Below, piece by piece: positions 43,421 to 54,360 of a DNA stretch of 64,000 nt. The position numbers and the translations under genes are program-made. Positions within the stretch are counted from its first letter, which is position 1. Every line of letters starts with the position of its first letter. The notes beneath the pieces were generated by a model. It was not told where the DNA came from and did no database searches. It saw only the letters and a list, made by a program, of their open reading frames with translations. This stretch comes from Actinernus sp. WN-2022 (lineage: Eukaryota; Cnidaria; Anthozoa; Actiniaria; Actinernidae), in the NCBI GenBank assembly GCA_030867875.1, contig JAOWCC010001634.1, positions 105,069,321 through 105,133,320 on the forward strand. Reading direction: 5' to 3'.

Positions 43421-44335
43421 AAAAGATCAATAAATTAAAGGTTTACGTGGCTCACCCTGACAGCTCGTATTCCTTACGAGTTATGAACTGACTACGAAAT
43501 ATACAAAATATGTGTGAACCAGAGCGAAATAAACAAACTTATGAAAGGCAAATTAAGTCTGGAGCTACTGAAGGGCAAAATATGAACCTAGCAGAGCTAC
43601 TGGAGTGGTAATAATTAGAACGAATGGTGACACAATAGCTAACTTGGAAAGCACATGGCCGACTGAGCACATGGCCGAACTGAGATGCAAAGCCCTACGA
43701 AATAGTGCCGAAAACACTTGAAAAGACAAAAGTAACTAGAGCTATGGTTGAAATAATATTATAAGAACAAAGCAATTGCAAAAGGATGGCAAATTCTTAC
43801 CGTGATAAAGAGTTTCGCAAGAACAAGATGGTGAGCGATTTCCCTAGCAGTTGTCACCTCGCATCATGGCGGCTGGTCTTGGTACCAGGCCACCGTCTAC
43901 AAGAAACTACAGGGAGCCTGCGACATACTGCAGCCTCACAATTAGAAAGTACAAATGGGTGACTAGGCTGATTTTAGAACTCTGCAGGCTTCAAAATTGT
44001 CTCTCTAAATTCCTCCCCCTCCCAGCATTTGTGGAAGATATGACAACGTTTCAGTCTATGGGGTGGAACATTTGTCAAATAGAGTAAAAGTTAGCTACTC
44101 TTATAACATCACTGTTTATAAGAGATTTGCACTTGTTTAGCTGAGCTGACCCCACGGTAGGGCATTTTCAATGCTCTGATTTCAAAATGCCAAATGTCCC
44201 ATAAATATATGGGGAGGGGATTTGCAGGATTGGAATTGATATCATAGTTTAAGATGTAATTCTGTTTAGATCCCTTAGGTTTATGTTAAATTGTGGTAAT
44301 TGTTTAATACTTAACATTAGTCAATGGCTTGTTGT
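43421..44335. other. Kolobok interior, mostly non-coding
   Basis: A 78-codon plus-strand frame at 43851-44087 was seen but not recognised. Otherwise AT-rich spacer. Confidence 0.4.
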
Positions 44336-44593
44336 CGGTCATTATTTATAGGGTGGTAGGGGGTGGGTGAGTTTAAGAACGGGTTAAGAAATTTTGAGGA
44401 CTGCTGAAGGAAGGTTCTGTATATGGGATATTAGCAGAAGACGTTGTGAATTAATTAGGCTTCCAATTTTTGGAAACATCTGAAGGAGGGGTTATGATAA
44501 AAAAAAAACAGTTCAGAGGAGGTAATTCACATGTATTTTGAAGTATAAAATTAGAGAACCATCCACCCCCCACCACCCTATAAATAATGACCG
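44336..44593. mobile_element. MITE nested in the Kolobok element
   Basis: GGTCATTATTTATAGGGTGG... at the left (44336-44369) and ...CCACCCTATAAATAATGACC at the right (44560-44593) are about 34-bp inverted repeats around 190 bp of non-coding DNA. The target duplication was not resolved. Confidence 0.75.
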
Positions 44594-44816
44594 CTCCCTG
44601 ATATATAACTTTTATTCAAAACACATGCATTAATTAGATTTTAAGGTCATCCTTTTTGTCTTTGAATCTTGACAGATGGAGGCTTTGTTGAATTATATCA
44701 TGCTTAGGGGGTCTTACTGCTGGGGCCATGACATGCCGAAACCCCTGGGGTTCTTTAGGCAATGTATTCCCCTCCTTAGCATCCTGGATAGTATCTGTAA
44801 TCATGTGCTGAAGGTA

Positions 44817-46935
44817 CTAGTATGTCTTCTTGACATATACCGGCTCAGCATCATAGCGTATGGTGATTTTACTCCAGGCCAATCTGTACCTTAGTTCCCC
44901 TTGTCTCTCTGCAGTCTGAATTGTTGCCTGAAATATTGGTATATTGTGTAAAAATTCTCTAAAACGTTTATACATGAATATCTGAATTAGATGATTACAG
45001 TACAAAACAGCAAATGAAATCAACCAATTAAGATTTAAACATCATCTAGTTAACATTCAACAGTTGATAATATCTCTGGCAAAATATATATATGTAGTAT
45101 ATCTGGCATATACATAAAATTATACATGTGTACAAAACCATGGTATTATAGTGAACAAACCTGTTCCCTCGCAACATTGTGATTGTGGTCCAATACAACA
45201 AGTTTGGTTCCTTCCACCATAGCCTTGTGCGAATAGTGTGTGTGCTTTGGAAGGTACTTCAGGTAAAGTGAGTGGTACGTCTCAAGTGCAGTAGTATGTA
45301 TAAATTCAGTTAACTGCGGAAGGGTGTTCGTGTATTATTTTAACTAGCTCGTTACGCGGTGGGGAACCAGGTTCTAGCCACTTTTTGCGTCGCAACTCCT
45401 CAGCATCAAGCTCTCCATGGCTGCATTCTTTGAACTGTTGATTGCCAGGAAAGGTATGCCTGTTTGCCACATGGTTTGTAATGGATGTCCATTTCTCTTT
45501 CAAAACTCCTGCATCCTCTCCACATGTTTCTACACTCCACCAAAAGTGGTTTGATATTGATGGAATCCAAGGCCCAAGCTTGTTACACCCTTTCCTCTTT
45601 GAAGTTGTGCTCAATGTTTTTGTCACATTCTTACATGTATGCCATGGATCTATGTGATGCTTTTTGTTTTTCTTTTCCTTTCTCATGTACTTCCTAATTT
45701 GAGGATGTGAATCAGTTGAAACACCTGCTACTGGAATCCCTTTTCCTTCAATATTATCTAATGTTTCTATAAACCCCTTCTTCTCCATGGCATTAGAATT
45801 CTTAACCTCACAAACTGAAACTACCTTGAAGTCTACTATCTTCTTAGTTTCAACATCTAACATGCTGTAGGTCCCATACTTAGCACAGTGACCAGGAGAG
45901 TCACAGCAACCATACCATGCTAGTGTGATAGGCTTACCTCTCCCTTTCAACTCCTCAATTACTTTGTTTTGTTCATTTTCCCAGTGTCTATCAATTACAG
46001 GGAAAACATACTTTTCTCTTAAAGTGTAGAAAGTATCTTCTTTGATTGATTTGAGATTGACAGCAGTTGCAAACTGTTCAAATTGTGAGAACTGTATGCC
46101 ACTAAAATATATTCCATCTGTTAACACTATATTTCCTTCACCTTTAACATCTGGAATGCAGGGCTGAGAATGCCATATAAAATCACATCCACTTAAGCAA
46201 CTTAACCCAACAGAATACTGGGAGCCTTCATTTTGTACTTCTAATTTATCATCTTGACTTATAGGGAATCCACATTTGGGGCAACACTTAAGCAGCTGTT
46301 GCAGATTCTCTTCATATACTAACAAAATCCTGTGCCCAGTTGGGAACTTTTGGTTTTCAATGATTTCACTCTGTTCAGTGGACTGTGAAGATTGTGATGA
46401 GGGTAGATACTCATTGTCATCGATATGTTGAACAGGAAGCATTGGGAAAGTTAATGGAGATCAATTAAACTGATCAGCTTCCCTATCTTCCACTTCAAAA
46501 TCTGAATTGGACAACAATTCATATTGGGAATCATTGTCATCATCACTGTAGGCACTACTTGAATCTGATTCTGAGCATGAATGTTCATGAGCATCAAGGC
46601 CCAAATAAAAGTATGAGTGTTCATTCAAAACATCTTCATTTATGTCCAGCGGAAATTGCATAATGGCATCTACCGTTGCTGGTAAGGAATGGGTTTGCAT
46701 GTGTTTAATTGCATGTAACACATCAGGTGAATCCTTATTTGCATCTTGAACCTCAAGATTTTCCAATACTTATGTATGGTTTTCCACTCCTATTTCACTT
46801 TCATTTTTATGTACAATAGGATCTAATAAATTTTCTTCCTCTTCAGGACCTTCAGTGTTCTGATCTTCTGAGGTAGGAACTCTTTTCTTGTTGCCCATAG
46901 AACTGCTATTCAGTATTTCATCAATAGTCTGTTGA
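44817..46935 (-). pseudogene. Kolobok-type transposase, catalytic and C-terminal exons
   Basis: In transcription order. An acidic Ser/Asp/Glu linker (about 46935-46461) has two in-frame stops. The main frame 46442-45306 (378 aa) has a CCPKCGFP...C zinc-like motif, LAWYGCCDSPGHCAKYGTYS, EVKNSNAMEKKGF, VSTDSHPQI and HIDPWHTCKN, the acidic blocks of this family. After a frameshift, TEFIHTTALETYHSLYLKY continues to a GT donor at 45160-45159. The final exon (44927-44817) gives RYRLAWSKITIRYDAEPVY then a stop. Active relatives usually have an Asp two residues before CDSPGH-type motifs; here the WYG context suggests loss. Confidence 0.8.
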
Positions 46936-47289
46936 ATTTAATGGTTTCCTTGTAACTCATTTAATTATTATTTTTATTAGTAGTATCATTATTATTATCA
47001 TCATTTTATTTGTTATTTAATTATTACTATTTAATTATTGTACATATTTTTGAGGAGAAAGGAAGGATCACTTTGAATGGTTTTAGTCTTGAAATTTAAT
47101 AGCTTTAATCAAATAAAAATTAAAATATATTTCCCAATAGGAGCTTGCATTAATAACTTACACTGTACTTTATAATAGCTAGATGTGTACAAACAAGAAA
47201 TTGACAGACTTGCCAACGACCGATTTTTTAAACTTCTTTAATTTTACCCTACGTTTCACAGGATCTTCCTATCGTCCTCAGTGGAAATA
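46936..47289. other. Probable intron of the THAP/transposase gene
   Basis: Very AT-rich, with an ATTATTATT-type simple repeat. It lies between the THAP exon donor and the acidic-linker acceptor. Confidence 0.5.
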
Positions 47290-47703
47290 TTAATATAAGT
47301 CAGAAATCTTACCCACCTCTTCATGCTTTCGTTTCTCAGACCTTGAGCGGCTGGCGACTCTGATCTTCTGGGGAGGTTTATGGAGGAATATTGTTGGCAC
47401 GGCATCTGGTTTTAAATTTCGCTTTCTCTTTGGGGCGCCAACTAACCTATTTTGGAGCTCAGAAGAATCAGTGAAACAGCTTTGCTCGAAATGAGCTCCA
47501 CAGACATACACATTCTTTGGAAGGTTTTTCAAAGGGCGGCCGATTGCCACTACCCATTTATTACGAATTGTTTTACGATTCTTTCTGGGCAATGTGTGAA
47601 AACTATAAAGCTTCGAACCTTTTAGGACCTTCGACTGATTGGAACATCCGAAAACAGCAGAGTGAGGCATTTTTCTTTCGAGTTTAATGAAGGATGGAGA
47701 CAA
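47290..47703 (-). CDS. THAP zinc-finger exon of the Kolobok transposase
   Basis: The best start is MPHSAVFGC (residue 12 of the frame). THAP signatures are present: GCSNQS, YSFHTLPR, NKWVVAIGR, VCGAHF (the Cys-x2-His pair) and the LKPDAVPTIF box. The first zinc ligand, normally Cys two or three residues after the start Met, reads Ser, a one-base change from TGT to TCT. A GTAAGA donor near 47,312 ends the exon after a basic KRKHEE segment. THAP domains bind transposon ends. It sits just inside the right TIR, as expected for the 5' exon. Confidence 0.88.
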   Translation of the reverse strand: MSPSFIKLERKMPHSAVFGCSNQSKVLKGSKLYSFHTLPRKNRKTIRNKWVVAIGRPLKNLPKNVYVCGAHFEQSCFTDSSELQNRLVGAPKRKRNLKPDAVPTIFLHKPPQKIRVASRSRSEKRKHEEVGKISDLY

Positions 47704-47988
47704 ATTTACAAGCCTCTATATCTCTCTGTCTCCGCGGCAAGCTTCACAGATCTTCACAGCAACAAAACGTCCGCCATCTTGGAAAGCTGTGCAACACTTT
47801 GACGTCACAATCTCCCAGCATTCCGTGCGCCAAAGAAAATGGCGGCCCCCGGGAAGCTTGAATCGCAAAACAACCAAAATAAATCGCTTGCCATTCGTTA
47901 AATCGACAGACTTGTAACCCTCAAAGTGGATTAAGGTAACATTCATGTTTTATTTAAGAGCAATAGAATTTGCCGAGATTCCCTTTAA

Positions 47989-48589
47989 TTTTTGTTAATT
48001 AAATTAATTGAACGACTGTTAAAGCAGGAGTCATGTATATGCGTAACACAACGATACGCACAGCGTTCGTACAGCGTTTAAAGGCATTCGAACAGTGACG
48101 ACATTCGAGATCGCTAGTAAACTCTTTTTGATTTAAATTCCTCTCAATTTGTCTGTTAATGTACTTTTTTGTTCTAATTATCGCTATATTTAATTTTAAG
48201 ATCTCTGTGATTTAGAGAACCTGGATAAATTATTTTAAAGGTCAATTAACTAACTGACATTGAATTCCAAACCGTTTGTGTTTATAAGCTAAAGTGGTTT
48301 TGTCTAACAGTCTGTGAGTTTTCGAAGCCGGCTTAAAAGGGATTTCTCATTAGGAATTACACGTTTTTTTAGACTAAGAAATTTATGTTTTTCAATCACA
48401 CTCATCATTTATTGACATAAATGGGCATTTTCCAAAGATCAATAGAATTCAGACTCTGAATAAGTCCTTGGATTGAATTTATTGCAGTGAATTACAGTTG
48501 AATTGCCAATATTCTGTTGTTCAAATCCACTGATTGTGCGTGTGTACTAACAGTGATCTGTCAGTGTGCATACTAATAGCGAAGTGAAC
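47989..48589. other. Kolobok right flank
   Basis: About 48,120-48,250 repeats the CTCTCAATTTGTCTGTTAAT...AAATTATTTTAAAGGTCAA block of 31.39-31.51 kb. About 48,440-48,590 resembles the left flank at 35.40-35.72 kb. No gene recognised. Confidence 0.5.
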
Positions 48590-48800
48590 ACAGGTAGCCC
48601 GAAAATACAAACAAAGGGTACCTTACTGAAAACACAGGTAACCCGATACAACTGGGCCAAGATAGGATAACACAGGTAACCAGAAAATAAATAGAAGAAA
48701 CCGCACTGATAACACAGGTAACCCGAAATAACTTACCCAGGGTACCCTAGGATAAGATAGGTAACCCTGAAATGCAAAAAGAGGTTACCGCACTGATGAC
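48590..48800. repeat. AACACAGGTAACCCGAAA degenerate tandem repeat, second array
   Basis: Five units of the same 40-45 bp motif and orientation as 35724-35945. Confidence 0.8.
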
Positions 48801-49171
48801 TCGAAACACCTGAGACGATAAACAATTATTATTATTTTATTATAGTTTTGTTATTTAAATTATGAAGTATTATGCACCCGTGTTCTAACTCGTATGGAGG
48901 TTTAGATCAGATCATCATAGTATTTGAATCCGAACAGTTTTGAACTACTTGTGTTATCCTCGGATACCCTGGCTTACTTGAAGTCACTCGTGTTTACTCG
49001 TATTCTACTTTTGTTCACTCGTGTGAAATTTTAGATGGAACCGACTGTATGTGCGTATTTTCGCATCTGATTGTGCGTTAGTAATGTGCCAAACATGCAG
49101 GTATATGAGAGCCTCAGCGTTAAAAAAATATACGCCGGAGTTCAAGCTGCGTGCAGCTTCTTGTTTATTAT
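48801..49171. other. Non-coding stretch
   Basis: Similar in places to 28.44-28.56 and 29.02-29.19 kb (CTCGTGTTCACTCGT-type and ACATGCAGGTATATGAGA-type blocks), again pointing to dispersed repeats. No gene recognised. Confidence 0.45.
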
Positions 49172-49345
49172 TACTCCGGCGCTACTAGGGCAGCGGCCGG
49201 AGTCTTAAAATGCAGTCCGTGTCTTTTTTTTATTACTCCGGCGCTGCTATGGCAGCGGCCGGAGTCTTAAAATACAGTCTGTGTCTTTTTTACTCCGGCG
49301 CTGCTAGGCAGCTGCCGGAGTCTTAAAATGCAGTCTGTGTCTTTT
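49172..49345. repeat. Hairpin minisatellite, three units
   Basis: Three units of about 58-60 bp read ACTCCGGCGCT(G/A)CTA, GCAGC(G/T)GCCGGAGTCTTA and AAATGCAGT-TGTGTCTTTT. Each folds as ACTCCGG/CCGGAGT with GCTGC/GCAGC inside. Same family and context as 18005-18125. Confidence 0.85.
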
Positions 49346-49740
49346 TTTTATTTTTGTTCTATCGTCTACAGAAGTTGATCAGTTCAGACCTTTGTCGCTC
49401 ACGTGTGGGTCGGAGACGCTGTGATCGAGCGATAAACTAGGAGGCATGCGCCATAAACGTTATAGATTTATTTAACACTGTATCATCACCGAATAATCAC
49501 CACTATGGGAATGTGAAACTAGCAACGCCTGAGACTTCGAGGCACTATCAGTTCTTTTTAACTATTTTCTCATCTTATGCTTCTTGTAAAGGAACTGTTG
49601 TTGACCAAAAAATATATGAACAACGTAATACATTCGATCTGCGCTGTCTGAACAGATCTAATAGCATAAGCGAAATACAATCTCAAGTTAAGTGTATGCA
49701 AACACGTTTAGATAACGGGGTCATCAATATGAGACAACTT
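49346..49740. repeat. Dispersed repeat body, second complete copy
   Basis: Contiguous equivalent of 18126-18245 plus 19085-19335, without the MITE and without the 0.7 kb between them. It shows the likely uninterrupted form of the family. Confidence 0.7.
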
Positions 49741-49999
49741 GTCCGTCTTATCGGCTGATAACTAATTAAAGCTAAGTGAATGACAGGAGAGGGGGTTTGT
49801 TATTTTATCAATTAATTGTGTTTTCCTAAGTCTAGAACAAGTCAAAACATGTCTGGAAACGAGGTCACATTCTTACAAGCAGACTCTTACGTTCTAGGTT
49901 AATACTGACTGCCGGACGTTTATAGCAAAACTCGTATGGTTGTTTTCTCAACTGATATTTGTTATGTTTTGGAAGTGCTCATTTGCGGATCTGTACAGC
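49741..49999. other. Non-coding stretch
   Basis: Nothing recognised. Confidence 0.35.
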
Positions 50000-50115
50000 A
50001 CCCGAAATGATCCCGTGCCCCAAATGATCCCTAACCCGAAATGATTCCCAAATCGTACCCGAAATGATCCCCAACCCGAAATGACCCCCATCAAGTGCCT
50101 GAGATGATCCCGAAA
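50000..50115. repeat. CCCGAAATGATCCC short tandem repeat
   Basis: Six imperfect occurrences of CC(C/A)(G/A)AAATGA(T/C)(C/T)CC at 15-30 bp spacing. Confidence 0.7.
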
Positions 50116-50198
50116 TAATTTTGGGAACGGACTTGGATTGGAGGGTAGAATTCCGGAATAGGTAAAACAATTTTATACTTTCTTGAAAAGAAGACAAA

Positions 50199-50390
50199 CA
50201 GCACAAACAAAAACAACAACAATATGACGTCATCGGTCACGTGATTCTGATGAAATTCTCTAATATCTCATTCCAAATAAGCTAATATCTCGTTCAAGTA
50301 CAGCACAAACAAAAACAACAACAATATGACGTCATCGGTCACGTGATTCTGATGATCTTCGCTAATATCTCGTTCCAAATAAGCAATGTT
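50199..50390. repeat. 102-bp tandem duplication containing CRE-like and E-box-like palindromes
   Basis: Copies at about 50199-50301 and 50301-50390 share CAGCACAAACAAAAACAACA, then TGACGTCATCGGTCACGTGATTC. Each therefore holds a TGACGTCA octamer and a TCACGTGA palindrome. Their regulatory meaning is only a possibility; the region carries no gene. Confidence 0.75.
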
Positions 50391-50749
50391 TAGTACTATT
50401 TACAGCTAGGATTAGGAGCATTGCAAGAACATATTACTTCTAAAATAAGACTCAGTTTGTGAGTCAAGAAATACATGATTTTACTACAGGCCCAAAAAAC
50501 ACTTAAAGAGTTTCCTTATTTGGAATTATTGACAGGTTAGTGGCTTTCCACCGAACAAACATTTGAGAAGCCATTTTTTACTTCGCGATGTGTCGTAACA
50601 CGTTTATTTCAATTGCTCTCTTCTGTGTATTTTCCTGTGTCTAGGTCATAGTTGAGAATCTTTTCCTCAAAACTGAGGCAGTTTCTCTCCATTGTCTTGA
50701 CGGTTTTTATGGTCATCTCATTAATTGAAGGTCAAAATTAGCATATTAC
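50391..50749. other. Non-coding stretch
   Basis: AT-rich; nothing recognised before the RT fragment. Confidence 0.35.
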
Positions 50750-51687
50750 GATCGTCTGACAATCAAACTCTTCGACACTTTGATAAAACCAATCTTGCTC
50801 TATGGAAGCGAAATCTGGGGGACCGATAGCAAAAAAATAACGAAAATGTTCCAATAGAAATAGTGCATACAAAATTTTGCAAGTTACTATTAGGAACCAG
50901 CAGAACATCAGTCAATAATGGATGTAGAGCAGAGCTTGGTAGATATCCTTTGAGATATGAATCAACATTCAGAAGTATTAACTATTGGACAAAATTGTTA
51001 ACCAGGGAAGAGCCAATGCTTACAAAAAATATGTATCTCGACAGTATGCAATCAAACAACCCAGTTTATTGGAGCTACACAATTAAGCAAACCATACAAA
51101 GCCTAGGCTATGGTGATATATGGACACTCCAAAATAATACTCCAGATTTTAGGGAATTTCTGAAGAATATCAAGCAACGACTAAAAGACTCAGAACTACA
51201 AATTTGGTTAAGTGATATATTTAATGACCAACGACAGAATCCAAATCAGAGTAACAAACTACGAGTTTATCGAACATTCAAAACGAATTATGAATTCGAA
51301 AACTATTTGGATCTTGTCAGAAACATCAAACATAGAATTACCTTCACAAAATTAAGAATAAGCAATCATTGCCTTCAAATTGAAAAAGGAAGACACCTTA
51401 AACCCTATCTAAAACCAGAAGAACGAATTTGACCAACATGCAAACAAGAAATGGAAGACGAAATTCACTTCCTGCTGAGATGCAAAACTTACCAGACAAT
51501 CAGGCATGATTTCTTATCCTCCTTAAAATCTCTAACGAAATTAGATAGCAGAAAAATGACAGAAAAAGAACTATTCTCGGTAATCATTGATCCCCCGAGA
51601 CAAGTCACAACAGTAGCAACAAAATATGTTTATGATTGTATGGACATGCGATCCACAATAATTTCAGCACAAAATAATGTAAGCTAA
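50750..51687 (+). pseudogene. Non-LTR retrotransposon RT C-terminal fragment, copy A
   Basis: Starts with LIKPILLYGSEIWG (around 50,780), then FCKLLLGTSR, RAELGRYPL and YWTKLL. It continues to a CKQEMEDEIHFLLRC block followed by YDCMDMR, the tail of a jockey-like ORF2. A TGA at about 51,430 sits where a Cys codon (TGT) is expected before the PTCKQE block. A near-identical inverted copy with the same stop is at 53637-54340, so the stop predates the duplication. A (TA)n run follows. Confidence 0.8.
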
Positions 51688-52379
51688 TTTAATGATAACT
51701 ATATATATATATATACACCCGATCAAAAAAAAGATGACACTCCAGATTATATATATATATATATATCCCCATGTGTGTGTTTGTTTTTCCTGAGATAGCA
51801 ATACCATAGGGATCGGTACGAGTACAATGCGCAAACAATCGCTTTGTTTAGTGCCTAAATGCCTAACAATTTTTCTTAGCGCCAGTGGGACTTGAAATCA
51901 ACAACCGTTCAAACGTTAGAAACAAAGGAAAGTTTATAGTGCAGCATTTATTTTCATTGTTTGGTTTTCTTTTGGGGTTTAAACACCTATAAGAAATAAT
52001 GCCGTGGTTGCAAAATGTTTCGGTCCCTGGCTATGTGTCTAGTTGGGGCCGAATCGATACAATATAAAAGATAATTTTGGCTTTCAAAATAATATTTCAA
52101 AATCAAACAAAAAAATAGCAAAATCGGTTAAATAAATCCTGCATGAGATATAAATTGAAAATCACAAAATGGTAGAATGTAAATTCTCAATACTCCGTAT
52201 TAATTACAAACAATTTTGCCTCTTATATCCGTTTTATTAAGACATCACTAAAATAAACTGCTCATAATCGCAGATATGATAGATCTGTGAAACAAAAATA
52301 TGTTGCTTACTTCAACTTTAAAAACAAAACCTTGGGGTGGCATGACCAACGTAAACAAAAAGCGGCCGCGATTCTTGTC

Positions 52380-52760
52380 AGAAAGAATAAAAAATCCGCG
52401 CGTGTTATCGGCCAAAAGACACCAGTTTAATAACTAAGGAAGCCGTCTAAAACAGTTTCCTCAGTAAAGCACGCGACTGAGACATTTATTTTGAGTTAAA
52501 GTTTTATAGCGAAATTTCTGCCACCTTTGTTCACTGGAAACTACCGAAGTAGCAATATTAGATCCTATTTTAGCTATTTAACCCAAACAATTACGTAGTT
52601 TTGCTTGAATTCTAGCGCGGAAATTAAATTTTGCTCAGACCGGTGAGCGATGATCGATTTCAATTCAGCCTCTAGTTCTATAATTCAGTACTTTTTAAAA
52701 GAGAACTGATCCAACATTATGTTCAGATGAGAAAGAAATCATGTTGCTTTTGTAACAGTG
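52380..52760. repeat. Dispersed repeat, inverted relative to 13.37-13.83 kb
   Basis: AAGGAAGCCGTCT, GCTCAGACCGGTGAGC and CAGCCTCTAGTTCTA-AATTCAGTACTTTT match the 13-kb copy in reverse. It lies in the loop of the large inverted duplication. Confidence 0.6.
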
Positions 52761-53310
52761 GTATCGCCGGAAACTCTCGGATATAAGACATCCACAAGTA
52801 CATATTTTTCGAGAAAAAATGAAATTGTTTGGATATTAAAAAAATATTATCTCGATCACGTTCTATCCAACTGAAGCGAAGGAAGGCAAACATTTCAACA
52901 TGACCTTTAAAAAAATGGTAGAAATTTCGATACACAACCGCGCGTGCTCTACTGAATAAACTACTGTATAAATTTATTTTGATTATCAAACAGTAATGTT
53001 TCGAAGTCTGCTAATATTTTTTGGACCCATAAGATGAGCAAATTTTTTTTTTTTTATCAGCAAGGTAATTCTTGCACTTGACGAGATTGGCGGCCGCGTT
53101 TTGTTTAGGTCGAATTATGCTTTTCAAGGGTTCCGAGCACGTGACTAAACCCCCTAATGATTTGGCATCGCAATTATATTCTTTTCTAAAAAACCATTCT
53201 TAAGGCAAAGTTTTTCTAAGCGAACTGGTACTTCATTAAATTTGTTTAAAGCCTCAAGAGAAGATCAAACAATGTGAAAACATGCTTTAACTTTGGCCAC
53301 CCTTCATGTG

Positions 53311-53640
53311 GGACGACACGAATTGCTACCAAATTGTATTCTATTGTATTGTATTGTGTTGCGTTCTATTGTTGTTTTGAATTGTATTGTGTTGTATTCT
53401 ATTGTATTCTATTTCCTTTATTTCTAATGTTTGTAAACTTCAAACCCTCTGGCGCTAAGAAATATTGTGAGGTATTTAGGCACTAAACGAAGCGATTGGT
53501 TGCACATTGTACTCGTACCGATCCCTATGGTATTGCTTTCCCAGGTAACAATAAAGAAACATATGGGGATATATATATTCTGGAGTGTCATCTTTTTTTG
53601 ATCGGGTATATATATATATATATAGTTATCATTAAATTAG
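53311..53640. repeat. Direct repeat unit with ATTGTATTCT microsatellite (first copy)
   Basis: Begins GGACGACACGAATTGCTACC, contains a (TTGTATTCTA)-like microsatellite at about 53,335-53,415, and runs to GTGTCATCTTTTTTTGATCG. Repeated at 54361-54662. Confidence 0.85.
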
Positions 53641-54340
53641 CTTACATTATTTTGTGCTGAAATTATTGTGGATCGCATGTCCATACAATCATAAACATAT
53701 TTTGTTGCTACTGTTTTGACTTGTCTCGGGGGATCAATGATTACCGAGAATAGTTCTTTTTCTGTCATTTTTCTGCTATCTAATTTCGTTAGAGATTTTA
53801 AGGAGGATAAGAAATCATGCCTGATTGTCTGGTAAGTTTTGCATCTCAGCAGGAAGTGAATTTCGTCTTCCATTTCTTGTTTGCATGTTGGTCAAATTCG
53901 TTCTTCTGGTTTTAGATAGGGTTTAAGGTGTCTTCCTTTTTCAATTTGAAGGCAATGATTGCTTATTCTTAATTTTGTGAACGTAATTCTATGTTTGATG
54001 TTTCTGACAAGATCCAAATAGTTTTCGAATTCATAATTCGTTTTGAATGTTCGATAAACTCGTAGTTTGTTACTCTGATTTGGATTCTGTCGTTGGTCAT
54101 TAAATATATCACTTAACCAAATTTGTAGTTCTGAGTCTTTTAGTCGTTGCTTGATATTCTTCAGAAATTCCCTAAAATCTGGAGTATTATTTTGGAGTGT
54201 CCATATATCACCATAGCCTAGGCTTTGTATGGTTTGATTAATTGTGTAGCTCCAATAAACTGGGTTGTTTGATTGCATACTGTCGAGATACATAATTTTT
54301 GTAAGCATTGGCTCTTCCCTGGTTAACAATTTTGTCCAAT
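53637..54340 (-). pseudogene. Non-LTR retrotransposon RT C-terminal fragment, copy B
   Basis: The inverted twin of copy A. It differs at a handful of residues (for example Ile for Asn before MYLD, Asn for Lys in TI-QTI, Lys for Thr in PPRQV) and shares the premature TGA near 53,894. Its N-terminal side stops at 54,358, exactly where the direct repeat begins. Confidence 0.85.
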
Positions 54341-54360
54341 AGTTAATACTTCTGAATGTA

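Larger units (their letters stand above)
35959..47988. mobile_element. Kolobok-type DNA transposon with TTAA target duplications
   Basis: TTAA at 35959-35962 and 47985-47988 flank inverted termini beginning AGGGAATCTCGGC. The inverted similarity extends about 220 bp inward (to about 36,190 and from about 47,757) with small indels. It includes GCTCTTAAATAAAACATGAA and the CTTCCCGGGGGCCGCCATTT-type block. TTAA duplication plus a THAP transposase fits the Kolobok superfamily. The 12,022-bp length is inflated by a nested Gypsy element and a MITE. Cargo: a P2X7-like gene on + and the THAP/transposase gene on -. Confidence 0.88.
50985..54355. repeat. Large inverted duplication, arms about 0.9 kb
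   Basis: Arm 50985-51890 is repeated in reverse at about 53448-54355 with only scattered differences. Shared features include the RT fragment, the (TA)n run, GATCAAAAAAAAGATGACAC and CATAGGGATCGGTACGAGTA. The 1.5-kb centre (51,891-53,447) contains the inverted copy of the 13.4-kb dispersed repeat. Beyond the right arm, 53311-53612 is repeated directly at 54361-54662. Confidence 0.85.

Noticed and set aside
35724..48800. The AACACAGGTAACCCGAAA arrays as long terminal repeats of a giant element around the Kolobok
   Set aside because: The same motif also occurs at 28.2-28.4 kb, and the arrays are degenerate tandem repeats without defined ends. They are pre-existing genomic repeats.
51710..51770. 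Terminal inverted repeats of a new DNA transposon at 51.7 and 53.6 kb
   Set aside because: The inverted similarity extends far beyond into the RT fragment, so it is an inverted duplication and not transposon ends.
53335..53415. Telomere-like repeat
   Set aside because: The ATTGTATTCT-type units are an irregular microsatellite and do not match TTAGGG.
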